Source: an uncultured Blautia sp.
GTDB taxonomy: Bacteria; Bacillota; Clostridia; Lachnospirales; Lachnospiraceae
DNA length: 64,000 bases
Direction: 5' to 3'
Assembly (NCBI RefSeq): GCF_934371575.1
Contig: NZ_CAKRNY010000001.1
Location: 1-64,000, forward strand
The translations under genes and the position numbers were made by a program. Each line of letters starts with the position of its first letter. Position 1 is the first letter of the stretch. The notes beneath the pieces are model-generated. The model saw nothing but the letters and a program-made list of their open reading frames with translations. It ran no database searches and was not told where the DNA came from. Of the stretch, positions 42,761 to 52,376 are shown piece by piece.

Positions 42761-43951
42761 TCACTTGCTTCCAATTCCGGCAAGTATTTCATACAATGCC
42801 TCCAGGCTATAAAGCAATATCTCCTCATCAATCTGAAATTTCGGATGATGCAGTGGATAGACTTTTTCCGGAATTCCTGCGAGAAACACACAGAACACTC
42901 CTTTTGTCTGTAAAAAATACCGATAGGCATTGTCCCCTGACAAAAACAGCTGATCCTCTCCTTCCAGGAAAAACCGTTTCCCGAATACCTTCTTTCCGGC
43001 TGCTTCTGCAATTTTTGTAAGCCAGGGATCATTTGCAAAAGGAAGAACTACAGGCTTGGGATATTCCATCTCAATCCTGGTTCCGGTTCTTGCTTCGATT
43101 TCCTTCAGCGATTCTTTAATCTTCTTATCCAGAGTCACATAGTCTTCCTCATAAGCAGCCCGGATATTTCCACGCATAATTACAGAATCCGCAATAATAT
43201 TGGCATATTCTCCCCCATGGATGCTTCCAATCCCTACAAGACAGGGACCTTTCCCCTTATAATTTCTGTTAATCTCATGAAAAGCTTTCACAACGAGAGA
43301 AGCGGCATAAATACTGTCTATCCCTTTATCAGCCTCACACCAGTGGCTTGATTTTCCATGAACATGGATTTCCATACCATTGATCATCGCAGAAGCCTGT
43401 CCCTCATGTACTGCCATTCCAAGTGGTTGGTCAACCGCATAATGAAACATCAGAAAGGCATCCGGTTCTTCATCAAGGGCTCCTGCTGTAAGCATTCTTT
43501 TTGCACCTTCCCCGATTTCCTCAGCAGGCTCAAAAAGGAAACGCATCCTCACCGGAAACGCATCGCCTTCCTCTGCCAGAATCCGTGCCAACACAAGTAC
43601 TGTGGCAACGATCCCGTCGTGACCGCATGCATGCATAATGCCATCATTTTCAGACGCATAAAGCAGTCCTGTCTGTTCCTGTATGGGAAGAGCATCCATC
43701 TCTGCCCGAAGCACTACTTTCTTTTTTGAAGCAAAAGCATTACTGTCCTGACAAGGATGCTCTGCAATAATTCCAGTGGGTTCCACAATCTGCAGTCTGT
43801 ATCCCAAATTTTCCAGATAATCACGGATAAACGCTGAAGTTTCGTACTCTTGAAGCCCAAGCTCCGGATGTCTGTGAAAATGCTGCCACAGATTGATCAG
43901 CTCTTCTTTGTATTTCTCAAATTTACACTGATAATTTAATTTTTCCGCCAT
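42761..43951 (-). CDS. M20 family amidohydrolase
   Basis: A 396-aa zinc amidohydrolase of the M20D group (hippurate, N-acyl-amino-acid or N-acetyl-diaminopimelate deacylase-like). Metal-site motifs: RAEMDALPIQEQTG, MHACGHDG, LFEPAEEIGEGA; a dimerisation domain is inserted in the middle. The substrate is not clear. Because dapL is present nearby, an N-acetyl-DAP role is unlikely. Ribosome site is weak. It follows the HAD gene by 29 nt. Confidence 0.88.
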   Translation of the reverse strand: MAEKLNYQCKFEKYKEELINLWQHFHRHPELGLQEYETSAFIRDYLENLGYRLQIVEPTGIIAEHPCQDSNAFASKKKVVLRAEMDALPIQEQTGLLYASENDGIMHACGHDGIVATVLVLARILAEEGDAFPVRMRFLFEPAEEIGEGAKRMLTAGALDEEPDAFLMFHYAVDQPLGMAVHEGQASAMINGMEIHVHGKSSHWCEADKGIDSIYAASLVVKAFHEINRNYKGKGPCLVGIGSIHGGEYANIIADSVIMRGNIRAAYEEDYVTLDKKIKESLKEIEARTGTRIEMEYPKPVVLPFANDPWLTKIAEAAGKKVFGKRFFLEGEDQLFLSGDNAYRYFLQTKGVFCVFLAGIPEKVYPLHHPKFQIDEEILLYSLEALYEILAGIGSK

Positions 43952-43980
43952 ATTTTACCCAAAATCCCTTTATTACTTTT

Positions 43981-44796
43981 TCAGATCAGTCCCAGATGTT
44001 CCAGTCCGTTTTTAATTCCATAATGAAAAATATCTGTTGTCACATAATCTGCCAGTTTCTTGATTCCAGGAGCTGCGTTTCCCATTGCAACCTTTGTATT
44101 TGCATATTCAAACATAGACAGATCGTTATTACTGTCTCCAAATACAATGGTGTCTTCATGTGCAATATGATAAAGCCTGCATACAGCTGCAATTCCAACA
44201 GCCTTGGAAAAGCCTTTTGGAATCATCTCAATGGTATTTCCCGCAAGCCCTTCCCCTGCATGTCCAATAAATTCATAATAATCCTCAAGCTCTGCACAGG
44301 CGCTCCTTGGATCACTTCCTGCTACAATTTTGGCACTGATCTTATTAATGTGAAGCTCATGCTCGTAACCCTTTATGGGACGCCACCTGTTTCCAAGAGC
44401 TTTTGTAATAAGATCTGTATACCAGTTAACCTCTGCCGTATACTCGTCCTTATCATAATACATCCAGTCAGCACCCTCCATAACCGGAATCATGCCATAT
44501 TTTCGAAGCACCTCCACAGAATGCCATGCCTCCTGTGTGGTCATCTCCTTATTAAAAAGCCGCTGTCCATTTTTTTCAATGGTACAGCCGCAGGCACTGA
44601 TCATCCCGGTAAAAGGAATCTGCTCCAGATAATCCGGCACAAAAGCACGGCTTCTTCCTGTACAAAGCCACGCCTCATGGCCATTATTTACCAGCTTTCG
44701 GATGGCTTCCACTGCGCTTGCAGGAGTTCCCTTCTCAATATCGCAAATAGTTCCGTCAGCATCGAAAAAAACTGCTTTTTTACCGTTTTCAGGCAT
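43981..44796 (-). CDS. HAD superfamily (Cof-like) hydrolase
   Basis: A 271-aa HAD phosphatase with motif I FFDADGTI (nucleophile DxD), motif II-like CTGRSR, a C2-type cap in the middle, and motif IV FGDSNNDLSMFE. Such proteins dephosphorylate sugar phosphates or FMN-type substrates; the specificity is not predictable. I chose ATG at 44796 (MPENGKK) with GGAGG upstream; the first 8 nt overlap the end of the M18 peptidase gene, suggesting coupling. Confidence 0.88.
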   Translation of the reverse strand: MPENGKKAVFFDADGTICDIEKGTPASAVEAIRKLVNNGHEAWLCTGRSRAFVPDYLEQIPFTGMISACGCTIEKNGQRLFNKEMTTQEAWHSVEVLRKYGMIPVMEGADWMYYDKDEYTAEVNWYTDLITKALGNRWRPIKGYEHELHINKISAKIVAGSDPRSACAELEDYYEFIGHAGEGLAGNTIEMIPKGFSKAVGIAAVCRLYHIAHEDTIVFGDSNNDLSMFEYANTKVAMGNAAPGIKKLADYVTTDIFHYGIKNGLEHLGLI

Positions 44797-46051
44797 AGAA
44801 TACCTCCGCAACTTTAACAAAATCACAGGTATCCTTCACGCCGGCAGTTTCATAAGGAGAATGCATAGCCAGCTGAGGCAGTCCGATATCCACTGTATTT
44901 AAAGCAACCTGGGTATTTGAAATATTTCCAAGTGTAGAGCCTCCCGGAACGTCAGACCGGTTCACGTAGACCTGACAGGATACTCCGGCCTCTTTACAAA
45001 GCTCTTTAAACATTGCAGCAGAAATGCCATCTGTACAATACTTCTGATTTGCATTATATTTAACCGCAATACCGCTGTTAATACGAGGACGGTTCACAGG
45101 ATCTGCCTTTTCCGGATAGTTCGGATGAATAGCATGCGCATTATCTGCTGAAATCATAAAGCTCTTTGCCAGAGAAATCATATAATCCTCATAACTTCTG
45201 CCAAGCCCCAGATTAATACGAAGCAGTGTATCACGAAGGAATGTAGAGGCAGCACCCTGTTTTGTTCCGCTTCCCACTTCTTCATTATCCATTACCATAT
45301 GTACGCAGATACTCTTCTCATTTTTGCCAGCAAGAAGACCTTCCATAGAACAAAAAGCGCTCTGCAGATCGTCCAGTCTGGGAGCAGAAACAAACTCATT
45401 TTCCCCACCCCAGATGGTTCCGGGAATACGGCTGTAAAGGAACAGGTCATGTCCCAGAATATCCTCTTCCTCGATTCCGGCAGCCTCTGCCATTTTTTTG
45501 AAGAAAGATCCTTTTGCACTTTCAAGTCCGTAAAGAGGCAGAAGATCCTTCTGAACATTGTAAGTGTATCCGCTGTTTGCCTCACGATTCATATGGATTG
45601 CCAGATTAGGGATCATCAGCATATCTTTATCAACTGTCACCAGCTTCTCACAAATCTTTCCATTCTCTTTCACGATCATACGACCAGCCACAGAAAGAGG
45701 TCTGTCAAACCAGGGAGCAAGAAGGGCTCCTCCGTAAAGTTCCACATTCAGCTTCACATATCCGTTCTCAACCATCTCCGGATTCTCTTTGATTTTAAAT
45801 GTGGGAGAATCGCTGTGACTTGCAATAATATGGAACACATCACTTGAAGCTTCCGGAAGTGTAAAAGCAATTATCGCAGAATGATTACGGGTCACGAAAT
45901 ATTTCCCGCCGTTTCTGATTTCCCAGTGTTCCTCTTCTTTAAGCTCTGTAAATCCATTCTCAGTAAATCGGTTCTTCATGGCTTCCACTGCCTGAAATGC
46001 AGTCGGACTTTCCTGAATAAATGTAAGTAGTTTTTCTGCTGTATTCATCAT
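44789..46051 (-). CDS. apeB: M18 family aspartyl-type aminopeptidase
   Basis: A 420-aa metallo-aminopeptidase that trims acidic or neutral residues from peptides. Metal ligands are in IIASHSDSPTFKIKENP, APRLDDLQS, MDNEEVGSGT and SADNAHAIHPNYPEK. The C-terminal GGSTLGNIS and DIGLPQLAMHSPYE are family blocks. ATG at 46051 lies 10 nt after GAGGAG; a TTG at 46069 keeps the frame open, but it overlaps the cupin stop. It runs into the HAD gene. Confidence 0.92.
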   Translation of the reverse strand: MMNTAEKLLTFIQESPTAFQAVEAMKNRFTENGFTELKEEEHWEIRNGGKYFVTRNHSAIIAFTLPEASSDVFHIIASHSDSPTFKIKENPEMVENGYVKLNVELYGGALLAPWFDRPLSVAGRMIVKENGKICEKLVTVDKDMLMIPNLAIHMNREANSGYTYNVQKDLLPLYGLESAKGSFFKKMAEAAGIEEEDILGHDLFLYSRIPGTIWGGENEFVSAPRLDDLQSAFCSMEGLLAGKNEKSICVHMVMDNEEVGSGTKQGAASTFLRDTLLRINLGLGRSYEDYMISLAKSFMISADNAHAIHPNYPEKADPVNRPRINSGIAVKYNANQKYCTDGISAAMFKELCKEAGVSCQVYVNRSDVPGGSTLGNISNTQVALNTVDIGLPQLAMHSPYETAGVKDTCDFVKVAEVFYA

Positions 46052-46065
46052 TTCATAGACTCTCC

Positions 46066-46395
46066 TCAATCTTTAATGATCAGTGCCATAAACACCATAT
46101 CTGTATTTCCCGTATTTGCAAGACCATGGCCCTTTCCATCTGGTGTAAATGTAATATCGCCTGCCTTCACATGTCTCCAGGAAGTTCCGTTATCATTATA
46201 TTCCCCTTCTCCTGAAAGAATATAATACGTTTCACTCTCCCCGTAATGCATGTGAAAACCAAGTGAACATCCCGGTTCCAGAGTCACTTCTGCGTAAAGT
46301 CCGCATTTTCCATTTAATTGCTGCTCATCTAACAGTTCCTTAATAATCACATGACCGTTACCTTCACACATATGCTCAATACGACTGATTTTCAT
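46066..46395 (-). CDS. Cupin domain protein
   Basis: A 109-aa single-domain cupin. Metal-binding cupin motif 1 is GFHMHYGESETYYILSGEGEY and motif 2 is DITFTPDGKGHGLANTG. These small cupins often bind a metal and a sugar or act as isomerases; the function here is unknown. It lies 14 nt before the M18 peptidase start codon and is probably co-transcribed with it and the HAD gene. Confidence 0.85.
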   Translation of the reverse strand: MKISRIEHMCEGNGHVIIKELLDEQQLNGKCGLYAEVTLEPGCSLGFHMHYGESETYYILSGEGEYNDNGTSWRHVKAGDITFTPDGKGHGLANTGNTDMVFMALIIKD

Positions 46396-46472
46396 CTCAA
46401 AAATCCTCCTTAATGTATTTTAATCCAAAGCGCCCAAAACAGTCTGAATTCCAGAGTGATTTCTTAATACAT

Positions 46473-46506
46473 AAAAAACGTATCCCCAGCTTCCGCCAGA
46501 GATACG
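46473..46506 (-). terminator. Terminator of the glnA-dapL operon
   Basis: CGTATC/GATACG with inner complementarity (TCTGG-CCCAG type), followed on the minus strand by TTTTTTATG, 30 nt after the dapL stop. Confidence 0.75.
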
Positions 46507-46535
46507 CCCTGTTTTTCCGCTTGATTCAATTATAA

Positions 46536-47750
46536 TTACAAACTCTTGATCCTGTCAATGGCTTTCAGTGTATTCTCGTAAGTACCAAAAGCTGTCAGAC
46601 GGAAATATCCCTCTCCATGTGCTCCAAAACCGGAACCTGGTGTACCTACCACGTTTGCCTTGGAAAGAAGATAATCAAAAAATTCCCAGGAAGTCATTTT
46701 ATCCGGAGTTTCCAGCCAGATATACGGTGCATTTACGCCACCTGAAACAGAGAAACCGGCATTTGCCAGTTCATCGTGGATCAGCTTTGCATTTCTCATA
46801 TAATAACCAACCTGATCCTTCAGCTGTGCCTTTCCAGCCTGAGAATAGACAGCCTCCCCGGCCTTCTGCACAATATAAGGTGCTCCATTAAATTTCGTAC
46901 CGTGGCGTCTTGCCCACAGGCTGTGAAGTGATACTCCATCTCTTACAAGCTCCTTCGGAATTACTGTAAACCCAAGACGGACACCTGTGAAACCGGCATT
47001 TTTGGAAAAACTTCGAAGCTCAATGGCACAGGTTCTTGCACCCTGGCATTCATAAATACTGTGAGGAACATTCTGTTCGGAAATATATGCCTCATAAGCT
47101 GCATCATAAATAATCACACAGCCGTTTTTGTTTGCATAATCCACCCACTTCTGCAGTTCCTCCTTTGTGATTGCAGAACCGGTAGGATTATTGGGAAAGC
47201 AAAGATAGATCAGATCCGGCACCTCTTTTGGAAATTCTGGCAGAAATCCATTTTCCTTACAGCAAGGCATGTAGATTACGCCGTCAAAATTTTCACGAAC
47301 ATGGTTATACTCTCCGGTGCGGCCAGCCATAACATTTGTATCCACATAAACCGGATAAACAGGATCGCAGACAGCCACCTTATTATCCGTTCCAAAAATC
47401 TCCTGTATATTTCCGGAATCACTTTTCGCACCATCAGAGACAAAAACCTCATCAGCTGCAATATCACAGCCTCTGTCCTGATAATCATTTTTTGCGATTG
47501 CATTTCTCAGAAATTCATAGCCAAGGTCTGGTGCATAACCATGGAAGGTTTCTGCATGGGCCATTTCCTCAACAGCCCCGTGAAGAGCCTCTATAATTGC
47601 AGGAACAAGAGGCTGTGTCACATCTCCGATACCAAGACTGATCACCTCTTTATCCGGATTCTCTTCTTTATATGCACGCACCTTTTTTCCAATCGTGGAA
47701 AAAAGATAGCTTCCCGGCAGCTTTAAATAATTATGATTTACAGTAACCAT
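46536..47750 (-). CDS. dapL: LL-diaminopimelate aminotransferase
   Basis: A 404-aa PLP enzyme that makes LL-diaminopimelate directly from tetrahydrodipicolinate, a shortcut in lysine and peptidoglycan synthesis. The PLP lysine is K250 in LRSFSKNAGFTG; GAKSDSGNIQ and YLCFPNNPTG are family blocks. The N-terminal NHNYLKLPGSYLF is specific for DapL. Glutamate is its amino donor, in keeping with its place at the end of the glutamine/glutamate block. It follows gatB by 29 nt and precedes a terminator. Confidence 0.95.
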   Translation of the reverse strand: MVTVNHNYLKLPGSYLFSTIGKKVRAYKEENPDKEVISLGIGDVTQPLVPAIIEALHGAVEEMAHAETFHGYAPDLGYEFLRNAIAKNDYQDRGCDIAADEVFVSDGAKSDSGNIQEIFGTDNKVAVCDPVYPVYVDTNVMAGRTGEYNHVRENFDGVIYMPCCKENGFLPEFPKEVPDLIYLCFPNNPTGSAITKEELQKWVDYANKNGCVIIYDAAYEAYISEQNVPHSIYECQGARTCAIELRSFSKNAGFTGVRLGFTVIPKELVRDGVSLHSLWARRHGTKFNGAPYIVQKAGEAVYSQAGKAQLKDQVGYYMRNAKLIHDELANAGFSVSGGVNAPYIWLETPDKMTSWEFFDYLLSKANVVGTPGSGFGAHGEGYFRLTAFGTYENTLKAIDRIKSL

Positions 47751-47779
47751 TTGATGGTCCTCCTCTATATATGTCTGTA

Positions 47780-49219
47780 CTATTTTCTCTTCTCTATTTC
47801 AGATAACAATCCTTCTTTCACATTGGCCGGATTTGCTTTTCCTTTCAGTTCCTTCATGATCAGTCCAACAAAAAAGCCCATAACTTTTTCCTTACCTCCC
47901 AGAAGCTCAGACAATGGTCCGGGATTCTCATCCAGGATTCTGCTGATGGTACTGGTCAGAAGTCCGGTATCCTCCACAATTTTCAGACCATGCTCTTCCA
48001 CATACACAACAGGATCAACATCTTCATCAAATACCTTTTCAAATACCTTCTTTGCATTCTGGGGACTTACCTCTTTTTTATCAACCATTGTCAGAAGATC
48101 CGCAAGATGTTTGGGAGTAAACTGCAGTTTTTCTGCCTCAACACCTTTGTCTTTCATAAGGCGAAGCACTTCCACCATAAACCAGTTCGCTGCTTTTTTC
48201 GGGTTTCCGCATAATGCAGCCACCTCTTCAAATAATGCAGCAAGATGTCTGGATTCTGTAAGGATACGGGAATCATACTCCGGAAGTCCAAAATCACTCT
48301 GATACCGGGCAGCTTTATTTTCGCGAAATTCCGGCAATTCGCCTTTTATTTTTGTTATCCATTCATCAGAAATATGGATTGGAGGAAGATCCGGATCCGG
48401 AAAATACCGGTAATCTTTAGCATCCTCTTTGGAACGCATTGCATGAGAGGATTCTTTATTATCATCCCATCTTCTGGTTTCCTGTATAACATCCCTGCCC
48501 ATCTCAAGAAGCTCAATCTGACGTTCTCTTTCTCCTTCAATGGCATGAGAAATTGCCTTAAAGGAGTTCAGATTTTTCATCTCCGTTCTGGTTCCAAATG
48601 TCTCACTTCCTGCCACTCTCACAGAAAGGTTTACATCAGCACGCATAGAGCCTTCCTGAAGCTTACAGTCAGAAACGCCTAAATACTGCATAATGCAGCG
48701 AAGCTTTTCCAGATAAGCAATCACCTCATCTGCACTTCGCATATCCGGTTCAGATACGATTTCAATCAACGGAACACCGCTTCGGTTGTAATCTACCAGT
48801 GAGCAGTCTTCCCATTCATCATGGATCAGCTTGCCTGCATCTTCTTCCATATGCATTTCATGAATTCGGACTTTCTTTTTTCCTGCTTCTGTCTCAATCT
48901 CCACAAATCCATCATGACAGATTGGCAGATACAGCTGGGATATCTGATAGTTCTGCGGATTATCCGGATAAAAATAATTCTTACGGTCAAATTTGCAATA
49001 CTGATTAATACTGCAGTTAGTTGCAAGCCCTGCACGAAGGGCAAACTCTACTACCTTTTTGTTTAATACAGGAAGGGAACCTGGCATACCGGTACACACC
49101 GGACAGGTATGTGTATTCGGTGCTCCTCCGAAAGCGGTGGAACAGCCACAGAATATTTTTGTTCTGGTGGCAAGCTCTACATGAACTTCAAGTCCGATAA
49201 TTGTCTCATACTGTTTCAT
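47780..49219 (-). CDS. gatB: Asp-tRNA(Asn)/Glu-tRNA(Gln) amidotransferase subunit B
   Basis: A 479-aa subunit that binds the misacylated tRNA and activates its carboxyl group. The N-terminal cradle starts YETIIGLEVHVELATRTKIFC with zinc-site cysteines (CGCS and CPVCTG), and the C-terminal helical YqeY-like tail domain (about 330-479) binds tRNA. The start overlaps the gatA stop by 4 nt (ATGA), so translation is coupled. Confidence 0.97.
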   Translation of the reverse strand: MKQYETIIGLEVHVELATRTKIFCGCSTAFGGAPNTHTCPVCTGMPGSLPVLNKKVVEFALRAGLATNCSINQYCKFDRKNYFYPDNPQNYQISQLYLPICHDGFVEIETEAGKKKVRIHEMHMEEDAGKLIHDEWEDCSLVDYNRSGVPLIEIVSEPDMRSADEVIAYLEKLRCIMQYLGVSDCKLQEGSMRADVNLSVRVAGSETFGTRTEMKNLNSFKAISHAIEGERERQIELLEMGRDVIQETRRWDDNKESSHAMRSKEDAKDYRYFPDPDLPPIHISDEWITKIKGELPEFRENKAARYQSDFGLPEYDSRILTESRHLAALFEEVAALCGNPKKAANWFMVEVLRLMKDKGVEAEKLQFTPKHLADLLTMVDKKEVSPQNAKKVFEKVFDEDVDPVVYVEEHGLKIVEDTGLLTSTISRILDENPGPLSELLGGKEKVMGFFVGLIMKELKGKANPANVKEGLLSEIEKRK

Positions 49220-50688
49220 GCTCTCTTACCTCCTTCCTCTGGTGTTCCAAAATCCCCTCTGGCTTTTTCATAAGCATAAGCGGCGCGAAGGATTTTCTTT
49301 TCTTTAAAGCAATCACCAATCATCTGAATTCCAATAGGAAGCCCGGTACTGTCCTTGCCGCAGGGAACAGTAATTCCAGGCAATCCGCACAGATTCACGG
49401 CAACGGTGTAAATATCACCAAGATACATAGCCATGGGATCCTTTAAGCTTTCCCCAATCTTCGGTGCTGTGTAAGGAGCAGCCGGAGCCAGAAGAACATC
49501 GTATTTTTCAAATGCCTGATCAAACTCTTTTTTTATCAGGGCCTTTGTACGCAGGGCTTTCAGGTAATAAGCATCATAATAACCGGAGCTTAAAACAAAA
49601 GAACCAAGCATAATGCGCCTTTTAACTTCCTCTCCAAAGCCCTCTGTTCTGGTACGCTTATACATATCATGAAGACCATCATACTCTTTCGCACGATAAC
49701 CATATTTCACACCGTCAAAACGTTCCAGATTGGAGCTTGCCTCCGCACTTGCAATAATGTAATATGCAGGAATCATATACTCCATAGTTTTAACAGAGAA
49801 AAATTCCACAACAGCCCCCATCTGGGTAAGCACCTTCAGAGTGTTCATAAAGGCTTCCTTCACATCAGGGGAAAGTCCCTCTGCCAGATATTCCTTTGGT
49901 ACACCAAATTTCATACCTGCAATTTTATCCGTCATTTCACTGGAAAAATCCAGATCTTTTCTGTCAATCGAGGTGCTGTCTTTTGGATCATGACCTGCGA
50001 TTACTTCCAGAAGTGCCGCACAATCTGCCACATCCTTACCAATCGGACCAATCTGATCCAGAGAAGAAGCATAGGCCACCAGACCATAACGGGAAACTGT
50101 ACCATAAGTAGGCTTCAGACCTGTAACGCCACAGTAAGAGCTTGGCTGACGGATAGAGCCGCCTGTATCAGAGCCAAGTGCCAGATATGTTTCCCCTGCT
50201 GCTACTGCTGCACAGGATCCTCCTGAGGAGCCCCCCGGAACATGCTCTGTATTCCATGGATTTCTGGTAATTCCGTAAGCGGAAGTCTCAGTAGTACTTC
50301 CCATTGCAAATTCATCCATATTCGTCTTTCCGATAACAACCATCCCTGCCTTTTCCAGACGGTCGATTACCTCAGCCTGATACTGAGGAACGAAATTTTC
50401 CAGAATCTTAGAAGCACAGGTGGCAGGTTTTCCCTGTACACAGATATTATCCTTTATCGCAATTGGGACACCGGCAAGAGGACCTGTATAAATGCCTTCC
50501 GCAATGCCTTTCTCCACCTCTTTTGCACGGGCAAAAGCCTCTTTTTTATAAATATCCAGATAGGCATGAATCTGCCCCTCCCGTTCTTCAATCTTGGAAA
50601 AGACTTCTTTCACACCATCTGTCACAGTAATTTCATGCTTTTTTATTTTATCGGCAAGCTGCAGTGCCGTTAATTTCTCTAATTCCAT
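49216..50688 (-). CDS. gatA: Asp-tRNA(Asn)/Glu-tRNA(Gln) amidotransferase subunit A
   Basis: A 490-aa amidase that takes ammonia from glutamine and channels it to GatB. The Ser-cisSer-Lys triad is K79 (IAIKDN), S154 (GGSSGGS) and S178 (DTGGSIRQP), the same numbering as in the Staphylococcus enzyme. It follows gatC by 11 nt and overlaps gatB by 4 nt. Confidence 0.98.
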   Translation of the reverse strand: MELEKLTALQLADKIKKHEITVTDGVKEVFSKIEEREGQIHAYLDIYKKEAFARAKEVEKGIAEGIYTGPLAGVPIAIKDNICVQGKPATCASKILENFVPQYQAEVIDRLEKAGMVVIGKTNMDEFAMGSTTETSAYGITRNPWNTEHVPGGSSGGSCAAVAAGETYLALGSDTGGSIRQPSSYCGVTGLKPTYGTVSRYGLVAYASSLDQIGPIGKDVADCAALLEVIAGHDPKDSTSIDRKDLDFSSEMTDKIAGMKFGVPKEYLAEGLSPDVKEAFMNTLKVLTQMGAVVEFFSVKTMEYMIPAYYIIASAEASSNLERFDGVKYGYRAKEYDGLHDMYKRTRTEGFGEEVKRRIMLGSFVLSSGYYDAYYLKALRTKALIKKEFDQAFEKYDVLLAPAAPYTAPKIGESLKDPMAMYLGDIYTVAVNLCGLPGITVPCGKDSTGLPIGIQMIGDCFKEKKILRAAYAYEKARGDFGTPEEGGKRA

Positions 50689-50699
50689 ATGAATGTCTC

Positions 50700-50993
50700 C
50701 TATCCTATGGTCTTTGGAACCTGATATTGTCCTTCTTTTACTTTTGGTGCATTGGCAAGCATTGCCTGACTGTTATCACCATTTGTGATCACATCCTCAC
50801 GAAATACATTGTCACTGCCAAAAATATGGGACATGGGCTCCACTTTGGATGTATCCAGCTCATCCAGTTTATCTACATAGTCAAGCATTTCCTGCATATC
50901 TTTTTTTGCCTTTTCCTTCTCTTCCTCTGTAAGAGAAAGCTTTGCAAGAATGCAGACATTTTCCATGGTTTCATCATCAATCTGTTTTGCCAT
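50700..50993 (-). CDS. gatC: Asp-tRNA(Asn)/Glu-tRNA(Gln) amidotransferase subunit C
   Basis: A 97-aa subunit that wraps around GatA and GatB and stabilises the complex. Typical features: an N-terminal helix with LAKLSLTEEEKEKA and the C-terminal DNVFREDVITN segment. It follows the AspRS gene by 25 nt. Confidence 0.95.
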   Translation of the reverse strand: MAKQIDDETMENVCILAKLSLTEEEKEKAKKDMQEMLDYVDKLDELDTSKVEPMSHIFGSDNVFREDVITNGDNSQAMLANAPKVKEGQYQVPKTIG

Positions 50994-51018
50994 TTCCTCA
51001 TCCTCCTTTGATTCTTCC

Positions 51019-52365
51019 TTACGGTTCCAGACGATTCAGATCTCTTGGGAACAGACATGCCTCACGTACATTTTCCTCCCCGAGAAGCTGCATGGTAAGA
51101 CGCTCCAGGCCTATTCCAAGACCGCCATGTGGGGGCATACCATATTTGAAAGTATCCAGATACTGCTCCATACCCTCCGTGTCCATACCTCTCGCCTCGA
51201 TTTTCTTCAAAAGGGCATTGTAATCATGAATTCTCTGTCCTCCTGTTGTAATCTCAAGACCATGGAAAAGAAGATCAAAGCTTAAAGTAAATCTGGTATC
51301 CTCCGGATCATCCATTGCATAGAATGGACGTTTTTTGGATGGATAATGAGTAACAAAAACAAAATCCGCGTTATATTCTTCTTTAAAATACTGGCCGATA
51401 AGTGCTTCCTCTTCCGGCTCAAGATCAAACGGGTTGCGGATCTGACGATTGTATTTCTTTGCAACAAGCTCTTTGGCCACGTCGAAGCGGACTGCCGGGA
51501 TTCTGGAGGCATCCGGAAGCTCCACCTTCAGGATTTCCAGTTCTTTTGCATAATCCTCTTTTAAAAGCTTCATGGCATACTGCAAAAATCCTGTCTCCAT
51601 AGCCATAATTTCTTCGAAGCTGTCAATATAACCCATCTCAAAATCAAGGCTTGTATATTCATTCAAATGTCTCTTTGTGTTATGCTTCTCAGCACGAAAA
51701 ACAGGACCTGTCTCAAACACTCTGTCAAAAACGCCAACCATCATCTGCTTGTAAAACTGAGGACTCTGGGCCAGCACCGCCGGCTTATGAAAATAACTGA
51801 GTTTAAACAGGTTTGCTCCACCCTCAGCACCTCTTGCACCGATTTTCGGTGTGTGAATTTCAGTAAATCCGTTTTCATATAAATAATCACGAAAAGCCCT
51901 TGTCAGTGCTTCCTGAATTTTAAACCTTGCACGTTCCTGAATATTACGAAGGGAAAGGGAACGGTAATTTAATTTGGCTTCCAGAGAAGTATTCAGCTTC
52001 CATTTGTCAATTGCAAGAGGAAGAGGCTCCGCAGGTGCAGACAGTACCTGAATTTCACGGATGTGAAGCTCTCTTCCGTGAGGTGCTCTCTCTTCTTTTT
52101 TTATAACACCCTTAACTCTTACAGTCATGCCTTCCTTCAGTTCATGAACAGAAAAACCAACCTCTTCACTGACGAAAACGCTCTGAAACAGCCCTTCTCT
52201 TTTTCTGATAATTACAAACGCAACATCTCCCATGTTGCGGATACTGTGAATGGCGCCCTCCAGGATGGCTTCCTGATTCAGAAGCTCTTCTCTCATCAGT
52301 GCATCCCAGCTGCTCACTTCTTTTTTCCAGCTCCCATCCAAAAACTCCATTTCCTCATCCTCCAA
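51019..52365 (-). CDS. aspS2: Archaeal-type aspartyl-tRNA synthetase, probably the Asp-tRNA(Asn) supplier
   Basis: A 448-aa class II synthetase with an N-terminal OB-fold anticodon domain (about 35-115) and the class II core (FTEIHTPKIGARGAEGGA motif 1 region, ETGPVFRAEKHNTKRHLNEYT motif 2, GGLGIGLERLTMQLLG motif 3). It lacks the GAD insertion of bacterial AspRS and matches the archaeal/eukaryotic form. Directly followed by gatC, gatA and gatB, it probably makes Asp-tRNA(Asn) for amidation (established for clostridial homologues, inferred here). AsnRS is an alternative annotation. Confidence 0.85.
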   Translation of the reverse strand: MEDEEMEFLDGSWKKEVSSWDALMREELLNQEAILEGAIHSIRNMGDVAFVIIRKREGLFQSVFVSEEVGFSVHELKEGMTVRVKGVIKKEERAPHGRELHIREIQVLSAPAEPLPLAIDKWKLNTSLEAKLNYRSLSLRNIQERARFKIQEALTRAFRDYLYENGFTEIHTPKIGARGAEGGANLFKLSYFHKPAVLAQSPQFYKQMMVGVFDRVFETGPVFRAEKHNTKRHLNEYTSLDFEMGYIDSFEEIMAMETGFLQYAMKLLKEDYAKELEILKVELPDASRIPAVRFDVAKELVAKKYNRQIRNPFDLEPEEEALIGQYFKEEYNADFVFVTHYPSKKRPFYAMDDPEDTRFTLSFDLLFHGLEITTGGQRIHDYNALLKKIEARGMDTEGMEQYLDTFKYGMPPHGGLGIGLERLTMQLLGEENVREACLFPRDLNRLEP

Positions 52366-52376
52366 TTCTTTAATCG

